Below are positions 1 through 9,920 of a stretch of DNA of 64,000 nt, one piece after another (position 1 is the first letter of the stretch; each line of letters begins with the position of its first letter). The notes under the pieces were generated by a model that saw only the letters and a list, made by a program, of their open reading frames with translations, was not told the DNA's origin and did not search any database. Source of the DNA: Rhizobium anhuiense (lineage in GTDB: Bacteria > Pseudomonadota > Alphaproteobacteria > Rhizobiales > Rhizobiaceae). A program made the translations under genes and the position numbers. The DNA lies in contig NZ_ML133527.1 in the NCBI RefSeq assembly GCF_003985145.1, forward strand, positions 242,088 through 306,087, given 5' to 3'.

Positions 1-2131
1 CCAGCAGCGTTCCGTCGGGAATGTCGGAGACGTCGATGCTCGTGGCCGTCACCGCCGCATCCGGCGAGCACATGGCCTGCACGTCCTTGAGGTGCCGCCG
101 TTCGCCCTTCATCGTCAGCAGCGAGATCGAAAGGTCGATGCTGACATCGGCAAGCGTGTCGTTGACCAGCGAGAAGCGGATCGTCTTTCCGTCGTCGGAA
201 GGAATGGCGGCGACCGCGACAGGCTGGAAGAAGCGCTTGACGAGATAGTGCATCGCCTTCCAGCGGCCGCCATAATCGAGGCTCGACCAGGAGGCGACCG
301 GCCAGGTGTCATTGAGCTGCCAGTAGATCGTGCCCATGCAATGGGGTTTGAGCGACCGCCAGTATTCCACTGCCGTCTTGATGGCGAGTCCCTGCTGGAT
401 CTGTGAGAGATAGACGAAGTTCGGAAAATCCTTGGGGAAGCGGAAATAGCGGAACATCGTGCCGGCGATGCGCTCATTGCCGCCGGCATTCTTCTGGTGC
501 AGCTCCATCACCGGGGAAGCGACGTTCATGTCCTTCTCCTCGGCATAGGTCTTGATTACCGGCAGCGACGTATAGGACTGGAAGCCGAATTCCGAGCAGA
601 AGCGCGGACGCACCGAACGGTAATTGTCGAACGACTTGTTCTCGTGCCAGACCGACCAGTAATGCATGTCGCCGGATCCGTCGGCATGCCAGGCATCGCC
701 GAAATCGAGATAGCCGGAGGCCGGGCTCGACGGCCACCAGAGCGCGCCGGGCAGCGCCTTCTTCACCGCTTGCTCGATGGTGCGGTTGAGGCGATCGTAG
801 GAGACGAGATAGCGGTCGCGATCCTTGCGGGATTCCTCGAACCAGGTGAGTGCGCCCACCAGCTCGTTATCACCGCACCAGAGCACGATCGACGGATGCG
901 AGGAGAGCCGGCGCACCTGGTAATCGACCTCGATCGTCACATTGTCGAGGAAGTCCTCGGTCGAGGGATAGAGGTTGCAGGCGAACATGAAGTCCTGCCA
1001 GACCATGAGACCCAGCCGGTCGCAGAGATCATAGAAATGATCCTGCTCGTAGAAGCCGCCGCCCCAGACGCGGATCATGTTCATGTTGGCGGCTTTGGCC
1101 GATTGCAGCAGATCCTCGGTCTTCTCAGGCGAAGACAGCGAAAACAGCGCGTCGGCCGGGATCCAGTTGGCGCCGCGGCAGAAGATCTCATGGCCGTTGA
1201 CCTTGAAAGCGAAGCGACTGCCTGATGCATCCGGCGTGGTGATCAGTTCGACGGTGCGAAGGCCGATCTGCTTGATCACCTCATCCGTCGACGTTTCGAC
1301 CGACAGCCTGTAGAGCGCCTGCTCGCCGCTGCCGGAAGGCCACCAGAGGCGCGGATTGTCGATATGGAAGAGGTGGTTGACATGGCTCTCGCCGTTGACG
1401 CCGACATCCAGGCGCACGCGCTCGCCGTCGAGTTCGAAATAGACCTGGGCAATGCTCGGCCCCTTGGAAAACAGCGTCGCCGTCACTTTGAGATCGACCG
1501 AGCCGTCATTGTTGTGGGTCTGACGGGTGACCACATGCTCGATGCGCGCGGTCTCGAGCTTTTTCAGCGCGATCGTGCCGTAAAGGCCGAGCGGCGCAAT
1601 GGCGATGTTCCAGTCCCAGCCGAAATGGCATTGCGGCTTGCGCAGCATGTTGCCGTCGGGGATCGGCGAATTGCCGGTGCTGTAGGGAATGTAGAAGGGC
1701 TGCTGCTTCTGCCGCGCAGCAGCGACGGCGACGCTGGAGGCAAAGACGATGCGGATGCTGTTGTCGCCTGCTTTCAGCATGCTGGAGACATCAGGCCGGT
1801 AGCGGCGGAAACTGTTGTCGGCCTCAAGCGCCAGGAAGCCGTTGACGTGAACGCTGGCGACCGTGTCGAGATAATCGATATCGAGATACCAGTCGCCCTC
1901 GACCTCCTGAAGCGTGAAGCTGCGCTCGACCGCCCATTCGCGCTCGGCGACCCATTGCACCTTTTCCTCGTTGCGGCCGAAATAGGGATCGGGGATCAGG
2001 CTTGCGCGATGGAGCGCGGTGTGCACGTCGCCCGGCAGAATGATCGCAGTGCGGATCTCGCCATCGACGGAGGCAAGCTGCCACGAACCGGAAAGGTCGA
2101 TGTTGAAACCGTTCTTCGGCAAGGATGTCAT
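1..2131 (-). CDS. Beta-mannosidase, glycoside hydrolase family 2 (C-terminus beyond the window)
   Basis: Translating the minus strand from the ATG at 2131 gives about 710 open codons running off the left edge, so the gene is 3'-truncated by the window. The order of parts is that of GH2: an N-terminal sugar-binding jelly roll (first ~200 residues), an Ig-like middle and a TIM barrel. The putative acid/base Glu lies in WCGDNE (about residue 420) and the putative nucleophile in SEFGFQ (about residue 512), the pattern of beta-mannosidases. No signal peptide is visible, so it should act in the cytoplasm on imported beta-mannosides. It lies downstream of the sugar ABC transporter on the same strand, which suggests hydrolysis of the transported oligosaccharide. 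Beta-mannosidase is preferred over beta-galactosidase or glucuronidase because of the WCG(D/N)NE motif. Confidence 0.85.
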   Translation of the reverse strand, partial: MTSLPKNGFNIDLSGSWQLASVDGEIRTAIILPGDVHTALHRASLIPDPYFGRNEEKVQWVAEREWAVERSFTLQEVEGDWYLDIDYLDTVASVHVNGFLALEADNSFRRYRPDVSSMLKAGDNSIRIVFASSVAVAAARQKQQPFYIPYSTGNSPIPDGNMLRKPQCHFGWDWNIAIAPLGLYGTIALKKLETARIEHVVTRQTHNNDGSVDLKVTATLFSKGPSIAQVYFELDGERVRLDVGVNGESHVNHLFHIDNPRLWWPSGSGEQALYRLSVETSTDEVIKQIGLRTVELITTPDASGSRFAFKVNGHEIFCRGANWIPADALFSLSSPEKTEDLLQSAKAANMNMIRVWGGGFYEQDHFYDLCDRLGLMVWQDFMFACNLYPSTEDFLDNVTIEVDYQVRRLSSHPSIVLWCGDNELVGALTWFEESRKDRDRYLVSYDRLNRTIEQAVKKALPGALWWPSSPASGYLDFGDAWHADGSGDMHYWSVWHENKSFDNYRSVRPRFCSEFGFQSYTSLPVIKTYAEEKDMNVASPVMELHQKNAGGNERIAGTMFRYFRFPKDFPNFVYLSQIQQGLAIKTAVEYWRSLKPHCMGTIYWQLNDTWPVASWSSLDYGGRWKAMHYLVKRFFQPVAVAAIPSDDGKTIRFSLVNDTLADVSIDLSISLLTMKGERRHLKDVQAMCSPDAAVTATSIDVSDIPDGTLL

Positions 2132-2256
2132 TAGTAGTATCCCGATCGGACCGCTCCTGGGGATCGCCGGACAAGCCGGACCGCGGCCGAATTTGGCTGG
2201 CCTGACGGCCGATTGGAGATAGGGCGGCGCCATTTCGGCCCCGCCCGCATTGTTCT

Positions 2257-3348
<1,092 letters not shown>

Positions 3349-3352
3349 GAGA

Positions 3353-4297
3353 TCAACCCTTCACTGCGCCAGCGGCGATGCCGCGGACGAAAAGCCGTCC
3401 CGACACGAAGTAGACGATGAGCGGCACGAGACCCGTGAGAATCGTTGCCGCCATGTTGACGTTGTATTCCTTCACGCCCTGGACGGAATTGACGATGTTG
3501 TTGAGCTGCACGGTCATCGGATAAGTATCCGGACGGGTGAAGACCACGCCGAACAGGAAGTCGTTCCAGATGCCGGTCACCTGCAGGATCATCGCGACGA
3601 CGAAGATCGGCAGCGACATCGGCAGCATGATCTTCAGGAAGATTTGCCAGAAACCGGCCCCGTCGACGCGCGCCGCCTTGAACAGCTCCTCCGGCAGCGA
3701 CACGAAGTAGTTTCGGAAGAGCAGCGTCAAAATCGGCATGCCGAAAATCGAATGCACGATGACGAGGCCGCTCAGCGTGCCGTAAATGCCGATTTCGCGT
3801 AGGATAATGACGATCGGATAGATCATCACCTGATAGGGAATAAATGCCCCGATGATGAGGATCGAAAAGAAGAGCTCGGATCCCCGGAAGCGCCAGTTGG
3901 CCAGCGCATAGCCATTCACCGAGGCAATCGCGATCGAGATGATGACCGACGGCACCGTGATGCGCACCGAATTCCAGAAGCCGCGCGACAGGCCATCGCA
4001 GTTGAGCCCGGTGCAGGCCTGCGCCCAGGCCTTCACCCAGGGCTCGAAGGTGATCTCCATCGGCGGCGAGAAGATGTTGCCGAGACGGATTTCCGGCATG
4101 CCCTTCAGCGACGTCACGACCATCACATAGAGCGGCAGCAGATAATAAAGTGCTGCGACGATCAGCGTACCGTAGAGCATGATGTTGCGCGCCGACAGCG
4201 CCGGGCGCGGCCTCGGGCCGCTGGGGCCGTCGCCAAGCTTCGGGGCAACGGCGTCGATGCCGGCAGCAACGGTGTTGAGAGCTTCTATATTAGCCAC
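3353..4297 (-). CDS. Sugar ABC transporter permease (MalG-like, CUT1)
   Basis: This inner-membrane permease has about six transmembrane segments and the EAA loop (EELFKAARVDGAGFWQIF...P) in its C-terminal half, which docks the ATPase. It ends in the VKG tail common to MalG-type permeases. I prefer the GTG at 4297, which has GGAGGG a few bases upstream and overlaps the upstream permease stop by 8 bp. An in-frame ATG at 4315 would lie deeper in the upstream gene. It partners the MalF-like permease encoded just before it. Confidence 0.9.
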   Translation of the reverse strand: MANIEALNTVAAGIDAVAPKLGDGPSGPRPRPALSARNIMLYGTLIVAALYYLLPLYVMVVTSLKGMPEIRLGNIFSPPMEITFEPWVKAWAQACTGLNCDGLSRGFWNSVRITVPSVIISIAIASVNGYALANWRFRGSELFFSILIIGAFIPYQVMIYPIVIILREIGIYGTLSGLVIVHSIFGMPILTLLFRNYFVSLPEELFKAARVDGAGFWQIFLKIMLPMSLPIFVVAMILQVTGIWNDFLFGVVFTRPDTYPMTVQLNNIVNSVQGVKEYNVNMAATILTGLVPLIVYFVSGRLFVRGIAAGAVKG

Positions 4298-5195
4298 GCT
4301 TGCGCCCTCCACCAAATTCCAGATAGGCCCACGGAACGATGATGATCGCGACAGTGACGAGCATCATGGTCGAGGCGGCAAAGCCCTGCCCCAGGTTCTG
4401 CGCCTGGAACATGTAGTCGTAGACATATTTCGCCGGCACTTCCGAAGAAATACCCGGTCCGCCCGACGTCTGAGCGACCACAAGGTCGTAGACCTTGACG
4501 ATGCCGGAGGCGATGATGACGATCGTCGTGATGAACACCGGCCGCATCATCGGGATGACGATGAAGAGATAGGTCTTCCACATCGGAATACCGTCCACGC
4601 GCGCCGCTTTCCAGATGTCCTCGTCGATCCCACGCAGGCCGGCAAGCATCAGGCACATGACGAGACCCGTTCCCTGCCACAGCGCCGCGATCAGAATGCC
4701 GTAGATGACGATTTCAGGCGTATAGAGCGGATTGAAGGTGAAACTCGTCCAGCCGACCGAGCGCACCACCGCCTGAATGCCGAAATCGGGATTCAGAACC
4801 CATTGCCAGACGAGGCCCGTCACGATGAAGGACAGCGCAAAGGGATAGAGGAAGATGGTGCGGAAGGTGTTTTCGAAACGGATCTTCTGGTCCATCAGTG
4901 CGGCGAGCATGAAACCGATGACCAGGCTGAAGATCAGCGAGAGGATGCCATAGACAGCCAGATTCTGGATCGCCGTCACCCAGCGGGGTGCCGCCCAGAG
5001 GCGCTCGTACTGATCGATGCCGACAAAGCTCAACCGCGGAAGGAGTTTGGAATTGGTGAAGGAATAAAACACCGTCCAGAACGTGCCGCCGACAAAGATC
5101 ACCAGCGCTGTCAGGATCATCGGGATGGACGCAATCTTTGCATTCAGATTGCGCAGTAACTTGTTTGGCCGGCCTGCTTTCGCTTGACCCGTCAT
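4290..5195 (-). CDS. Sugar ABC transporter permease (MalF-like, CUT1)
   Basis: This second permease of the importer has about 300 residues and six predicted transmembrane helices. The EAA-type loop DIWKAARVDGIPMWKTY lies around residues 205-225. The ATG at 5195 is chosen because GAGGAG lies 8 bases upstream; a GTG two codons earlier would sit almost on that site. It is separated from the binding-protein gene by about 180 bp containing a strong hairpin, and it overlaps the next permease, as expected for a heterodimeric permease pair. Confidence 0.9.
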   Translation of the reverse strand: MTGQAKAGRPNKLLRNLNAKIASIPMILTALVIFVGGTFWTVFYSFTNSKLLPRLSFVGIDQYERLWAAPRWVTAIQNLAVYGILSLIFSLVIGFMLAALMDQKIRFENTFRTIFLYPFALSFIVTGLVWQWVLNPDFGIQAVVRSVGWTSFTFNPLYTPEIVIYGILIAALWQGTGLVMCLMLAGLRGIDEDIWKAARVDGIPMWKTYLFIVIPMMRPVFITTIVIIASGIVKVYDLVVAQTSGGPGISSEVPAKYVYDYMFQAQNLGQGFAASTMMLVTVAIIIVPWAYLEFGGGRKRG

Positions 5196-5330
5196 GAACA
5201 CTTCTCCTCAAATCGCGACTGCGACCCGTGACAGAACAGCAAAGCGCCACCTGTCGTCCCCACCTCCGAAACCTGCTGAAGATACCGGAGAAACCTCGCT
5301 GCGGACCGGACCATCACCGATCGCCCGGAA

Positions 5331-5357
5331 CGATCCGGCTCACCAAGAGCCGGATCG
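5331..5357 (-). promoter_or_regulatory. Intercistronic stem-loop between binding-protein and permease genes
   Basis: A perfect 10-bp inverted repeat (CGATCCGGCT ... AGCCGGATCG) encloses a 7-nt loop in the gap between the solute-binding protein and the first permease. No T-run follows on the minus strand, so it is not a classical terminator. In malE-malF-type operons such hairpins protect the upstream message and lower downstream expression, letting the binding protein exceed the membrane subunits. That role is inferred here; the hairpin itself is seen directly. Confidence 0.6.
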
Positions 5358-5377
5358 CAAGGCAGCGAATCTGCTGA

Positions 5378-6613
5378 TCAGTCAGCAGAAGCGATGATCC
5401 CGGCGAAACGCTTCTGAGCGTCTTCCGGCGTCATCGATGGGTTGGCGAAGAATTCGGAGAAGAGATCTTCCTTCTGCTTCTGGCTGTCTGCCGAAAGCAG
5501 CTGGTCGGTGCCTTGGATCACGTTGCCCTTGGCCAGAATGTCGAGACCCTTCTTCATGCAGTCGTTGGCGGCGGCGAGATCGACGTCGCCGCGAACCGGC
5601 AGCGAGCCCTTCTTCAGGTTGAAGGCAACCTGGGTCTTGGGATCGAGCAGGGTCTTGGCAAGCACAGCCTGAGCCTTGGACTTTTCCTCATCCTTCAGCA
5701 GCGGGAAGTAGAAGGCGTCGCCACCGGTCGAGATGATCTCGTTCACGCCGAGGCCCGGCAGGCAGGTATAGTCGGTACCGGCCTTCTGACCGGCGAGCGC
5801 GAATTCACCCTGCGCCCAGTCACCCATGATCTGGCCCCCGGCCTTGCCGGTGATGACGAGGTTGGTCGCCTGGTTCCAGTCCTGGACGTTGCTGCCTTTG
5901 GCCATGCGCCGTGCATCGTCGGCTGCCTTGAACACCTTGGCGATTTCAGGACCGGCGGCAACTTCCGCATCCTTGTCCTTGAAGACCTTGTTGAAGGTAT
6001 CCTTGCCCGCGACCGCAACCATCAGCACGTCGAAGGCGCCAGTCGCCTGCCACGGCTGACCGCCGACGGCGAGCGGAATGATGCCGGCCTTTTCGAGCGC
6101 CGGAGCGGCGGCAACGAACTCGTCCCAGTTCTTCGGAACTTCGACGCCGGCCTTCTTGAAGGCGGCGTTCGAAAGCCACAACCACTGCCAGGAATGGATG
6201 TTGACCGGAGCGCAGTAGATCTTGCCGTCGATGGTGCAGGAATCGAGCAGGCTCGACGGACGAACGATGTCCTTCCAGTGCTCGGCGGTCGCCACGTCGG
6301 TCAGATCGCGCATCAGACCGGCCTGAACGAGTTCCTCGGCCTGGCGGCCATGGTTGAACTGGGTGGCGCCCATCGGGTCGCCGCCGGTGATGCGGCTGAT
6401 CATGATCGGACGGGCCGTGCCGCCGGAACCGGCGATAGCGCCGTCGACCCAGTGGTTGCCGGTCGCGTCGAATGCCTTGGCCAGTTCGGCGACGGCAGCG
6501 GATTCACCGCCCGAAGTCCACCAATGGGTGACTTCGAGATCGGTGGCGTTGGCGGCGCCGAACGGAAGCGCGACCGAAGCGGCAAGCAGGCTTGCCATAA
6601 TACGGATTTTCAT
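5378..6613 (-). CDS. Sugar ABC transporter periplasmic substrate-binding protein
   Basis: The 411-residue protein begins with a clear Sec signal peptide (positive start MKIRIM, hydrophobic core, AANA cleavage site near residues 22-24). The mature part is a type 1 extracellular binding protein, rich in Trp and Gly as in CUT1 sugar binders (HWWTSGGE near the mature start). It should capture an oligosaccharide in the periplasm and deliver it to the two permeases. GAGGAG lies just upstream of the ATG. It is the first gene of the operon, divergent from the LacI-type regulator; the downstream beta-mannosidase points to a beta-mannoside ligand, which is inference. Confidence 0.92.
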   Translation of the reverse strand: MKIRIMASLLAASVALPFGAANATDLEVTHWWTSGGESAAVAELAKAFDATGNHWVDGAIAGSGGTARPIMISRITGGDPMGATQFNHGRQAEELVQAGLMRDLTDVATAEHWKDIVRPSSLLDSCTIDGKIYCAPVNIHSWQWLWLSNAAFKKAGVEVPKNWDEFVAAAPALEKAGIIPLAVGGQPWQATGAFDVLMVAVAGKDTFNKVFKDKDAEVAAGPEIAKVFKAADDARRMAKGSNVQDWNQATNLVITGKAGGQIMGDWAQGEFALAGQKAGTDYTCLPGLGVNEIISTGGDAFYFPLLKDEEKSKAQAVLAKTLLDPKTQVAFNLKKGSLPVRGDVDLAAANDCMKKGLDILAKGNVIQGTDQLLSADSQKQKEDLFSEFFANPSMTPEDAQKRFAGIIASAD

Positions 6614-7066
6614 GAGTTCTCCTCCCTCACTGAAACGTTGCCGGAAAAACTTAGATCAATCGATTTCTCCACGCAACTGTCCGCCTGCAAATTTTTCCGC
6701 GAACATCCAAATTGCTACTTCTGCCTGTTTTCCACCGAACCGATGCATTCCATGGATCGATATGTAGCAAAGCTTTCTCGCATGTGCGTCATTGATTTAT
6801 ATCATTGATAGAAAACATTAAATTTTATAACACATTCTCGCCTCTCGCATTACCTCCTTCGCAACTGCAGAAAAACAAGCCACAAACCATCGATTCAACC
6901 TATGGCTATAATGCTGCTGCGCACACAAGAAAAAGCACTCGACATTTCTACTGTATCGTTACAGATTGCATTCCTTAGGGAGGCGCGATTTTGGCAGGCG
7001 GCGGGCTTACGGCGCTGGAAAAAGCCTCTATAAGCGACACCAATTCGCGCGAGGCAGGCCTAAGGG
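6614..7066. promoter_or_regulatory. Divergent promoter region of the sugar operon and its LacI regulator
   Basis: This 453-bp spacer is clearly AT-richer than its surroundings and holds no credible gene. It must contain the promoters of the minus-strand transporter operon and the plus-strand regulator gene. A 14-bp inverted repeat at 6951-6964 is the best operator candidate. I could not fix -35/-10 boxes with confidence. Confidence 0.6.
6951..6964. promoter_or_regulatory. Candidate LacI-family operator
   Basis: CTGTATCGTTACAG is a palindrome with arms CTGTA and TACAG around a 4-bp centre, about 100 bp upstream of the LacI-type regulator gene. Its size and TGTA/TACA arms fit operators of LacI-family sugar regulators. 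The regulator assignment is inferred from position. Confidence 0.4.
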
Positions 7067-8110
7067 ATGGAAAACAAGGGAAATTTCGGGCAAACGGCAT
7101 CGACGCCGGCAGCGCGTGAGCGCCCGACATTGAAGACGATCGCCTTCATGACCGGCCTTGGCGTGACCACGGTGTCGCGCGCGCTGAAAGATGCGCCTGA
7201 CATTGGGGCGGAAACCAAGGAGCGGGTGCGCATGGTCGCCCGCCAGCTGGGCTACCAGCCGAACAGGGCGGGTGTGCGCCTGCGCACCGGCAAGACCAAC
7301 GTCATCGCCCTTGTCCTCAGCATCGACGAGGAGATCATGGGCTTCTCGAGCCAGATGGTCTTCGGCATCTCCGAGGTACTGTCCGGAACGCCCTATCATA
7401 TCGTCATCACGCCGCATTCCCATAGCAAGGACCCGATGCTGCCGGTGCGCTATATCCTCGATACCGGCTCGGCCGACGGGGTCATCATCTCGCGCATCGA
7501 GCCGGACGATCCGCGCGTCAGGCTGCTAAGCGAACGCGGCATGCCCTTTGCCACGCATGGGCGCACCGATGCGGGTCTCACGCACCCTTTCCACGATTTC
7601 GACAACGAGGCCTTCGCCCATCAGGCGGTGCAAAAGCTCGTCAAGCGCGGCCGGCGCCGCATCGCCCTGCTGCAGCCGCCGAGCAAGCTCACCTACTATG
7701 CCCATATCCGCATCGGCTTCCAGACCGGCCTGCACGATTACGGCGCCGAGGAAGTGCCGCTGCGCATCAACACCGACGCCCCGCTCGCCGACATCCGCGA
7801 CGTCGTCGAAGTGATGATGCGCTCGGCCAATGCGCCGGACGGCATCGTCTGTTCGGCCGGCAGTGCAGCCATCGCCGTCAATGCCGGCATTGAAGCCGCT
7901 GGCAAGGCGCTCGGCCGCGACCTCGATATGGTCTCCAAGCAATCGGTGCCGATCCTCAATTGGATCCGCCCCGAGATCATCACCGCCCAGGAAGACGTGC
8001 GCCAAGCCGGCCGCGAAATGGCCAAAGCCGTCATCGCCCGCATCGACGGCGTCGAACCGGAGCTGCTGCAGAGCATCAGTCAGCCGACCTGGCCGGAGAG
8101 CGGGAGATAG
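7067..8110 (+). CDS. LacI-family transcriptional regulator
   Basis: The 347-residue protein has an N-terminal LacI HTH (TLKTIAFMTGLGVTTVSRALKD, about residues 20-43) followed by the hinge region (LGYQPNRAGVRLRTGKTNVIAL) and a periplasmic-binding-like sensor domain. The start at 7067 leaves an ~18-residue tail before the HTH. It is divergent from the sugar ABC operon and probably represses it, with inducer binding in the C-terminal domain. The ligand is unknown; a mannoside is suggested only by the neighbouring beta-mannosidase. Confidence 0.92.
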   Translation: MENKGNFGQTASTPAARERPTLKTIAFMTGLGVTTVSRALKDAPDIGAETKERVRMVARQLGYQPNRAGVRLRTGKTNVIALVLSIDEEIMGFSSQMVFGISEVLSGTPYHIVITPHSHSKDPMLPVRYILDTGSADGVIISRIEPDDPRVRLLSERGMPFATHGRTDAGLTHPFHDFDNEAFAHQAVQKLVKRGRRRIALLQPPSKLTYYAHIRIGFQTGLHDYGAEEVPLRINTDAPLADIRDVVEVMMRSANAPDGIVCSAGSAAIAVNAGIEAAGKALGRDLDMVSKQSVPILNWIRPEIITAQEDVRQAGREMAKAVIARIDGVEPELLQSISQPTWPESGR

Positions 8111-8206
8111 GGGGCAGCGGATGGAGCGCGGCATCGTCCGACACTCGGCATCCTTGTACGCGTAAGCCAAAGGCCGGCGCCTCGAAAGACACCCCGCGAC
8201 GCGGCG

Positions 8207-9097
8207 TCACGCGACGGCCGTCACCAACGCATCAAGCACCGCTGCAATCTTCGGATTGCGCCCCTCGCCGTGCCGCGTGATCGCATAGATGTTGCGGTAG
8301 ACGGCTGGCGACAGTGGCTTCACGACCAGCGATCCACCGAAATCCCGAAGCGCCAGTCCAGGCATCACCGAAATCGAACAGCCGGCCTCGACAAGCGCGA
8401 AGACCACTTCGAAGCTGTCGCTGAAGCCGTTGATAACAGGCTCGAAACCGATATCGCGGCAGGCCTGGCGGATGGCCATGGAATAGGCGCTGGAGGCGAC
8501 GTCGAGCGCCCAATGTTCATCCCTCAACTGTCCCAGTTCGATGACGGGCTCGCTCTCCAGCCTGTGGCCGGCGGGCAGCAGCACGAAGAGCTGATCGCGG
8601 CACAGGAACAGCGTATCGAACGGGCCTTGCAAGGTATGGGGATCGAAGGATATGTCGTCGGCAACGACGATATCGGCCTGCCAGGATCTGAGTGCTGCAA
8701 CCCCGTCGGCAGGTCCCATCGTCGTCATGACCATGCCAAGATGCGGGTGATCGTTTGCCAGTTGGCGCATCGCAGCCGGGATGAAGGAGGACGCCGCCGA
8801 GGGTTGAGCGGCGATCCTGAGATCCCCCGCGACGATATTCTGCAGCTCGGCAATATCGGTCTTGGCCTCCTCGACAACGGCGAATATCCGGTCGGCATGC
8901 ACAACCAGCCGCCGGCCGGCCGGTGTCAGCGTCACCCCTCGCCCACGCCGCTCGACCAGCGCAATTCCGACTTCATCCTCCAACTGGGCGATCTGCTGGG
9001 AAACGGCCGAGGACGAAATGCCGAGCGCATCGGCAACCGCGGCCATCGTCTCACGGCGTGAGAGCTCGCGAAGCGTGCGCAATCGGAAAAAATCCAA
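8207..9097 (-). CDS. LysR-family transcriptional regulator
   Basis: The 296-residue protein has a typical N-terminal winged HTH (residues 1-60, with MAAVADALGISSSAVSQQIAQLEDEVG) and a LysR substrate-binding domain. It is divergent from the C39-like peptidase and ddl genes, which could be its targets. Effector and targets are not evident from the sequence. Confidence 0.9.
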   Translation of the reverse strand: MDFFRLRTLRELSRRETMAAVADALGISSSAVSQQIAQLEDEVGIALVERRGRGVTLTPAGRRLVVHADRIFAVVEEAKTDIAELQNIVAGDLRIAAQPSAASSFIPAAMRQLANDHPHLGMVMTTMGPADGVAALRSWQADIVVADDISFDPHTLQGPFDTLFLCRDQLFVLLPAGHRLESEPVIELGQLRDEHWALDVASSAYSMAIRQACRDIGFEPVINGFSDSFEVVFALVEAGCSISVMPGLALRDFGGSLVVKPLSPAVYRNIYAITRHGEGRNPKIAAVLDALVTAVA

Positions 9098-9272
9098 ATC
9101 CGGCTCCCTTCAATCGTATCAATCAGCCATATTTTCTAATCTATATACTTATTTTAATTAAGTAGACCTGCAGAAAAACGCATCCTACCCTCGGATTCGG
9201 AGGCGGGCATCGGCTCGAAAAAGCCAAGATTGCCAGCCATCTCATGAGGTGAATCACGGGGATATCGACAGG

Positions 9273-9887
9273 ATGCAGCAGAGTGGCGTGCCCTATTTCA
9301 GCCAATGGGAAACACCCGGCATGACGCTGCCGGTGCTTGCCGAGGGACCACAGGCCCTGCTCGGCGACCCGCTCTGGCATCAATCGGGGGCCGCGACGAT
9401 CGAGGAATATGCGCGCTGGGCAGTCAATGTCTGCGGCATGGCCTGCCTGAAGATGATTCTTGCCGCGCGCGGCGAGATCCACCCGACCCTCGAGCTTGCT
9501 CGCGCCTGCACTCGCCACGGCGGTTATGTCGTCGACGAGATCGATGCCTCGATCAAGGGGCTGATCTACGCGCCCTTCGTTCGATTCGTCGCCGAACACT
9601 TCGGGCTTGGCGCGGAGACGGTGACCGGCGTCGAGACATCGGCCCTTCCGGAGCTTCTGTCGAAGCGGCGCTTTTTCATCGCATCGGTGAACTCGGGCAT
9701 CCGCTGGCCGGAACGCGAGCCACCGTCGAAGGGCGGGCATCTGGTGCTGGTAACGGCCGCCTCGCAAGAGGTAATCCGCTTCCACAACCCGTCCGGCCAC
9801 GACGCGGCGAGCCAGGCTGATGTCACGCTGCCGCCTGCCGTCTTCGATCGCTTCTTCGCCAAGCGCGGCATTTCGGTCAGCGCCTGA
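9273..9887 (+). CDS. C39-like cysteine peptidase family protein
   Basis: About 205 residues with the hallmarks of papain-like C39/BtpA-type domains: a Cys in NVCGMACLKM near residue 60, a His in KGGHLVLV and an Asn in FHNPSG, the order of a Cys-His-Asn triad. No signal peptide or membrane segment is seen, and there is no ABC transporter fusion as in bacteriocin exporters. The gene is followed after about 33 bp by ddl on the same strand, so a role linked to the cell wall is possible but unproven. A GTG at 9249 is an alternative start. Confidence 0.7.
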   Translation: MQQSGVPYFSQWETPGMTLPVLAEGPQALLGDPLWHQSGAATIEEYARWAVNVCGMACLKMILAARGEIHPTLELARACTRHGGYVVDEIDASIKGLIYAPFVRFVAEHFGLGAETVTGVETSALPELLSKRRFFIASVNSGIRWPEREPPSKGGHLVLVTAASQEVIRFHNPSGHDAASQADVTLPPAVFDRFFAKRGISVSA

Positions 9888-9920
9888 CCTTTTCAACACC
9901 AGATCGTTTCGGAGGCTTTC

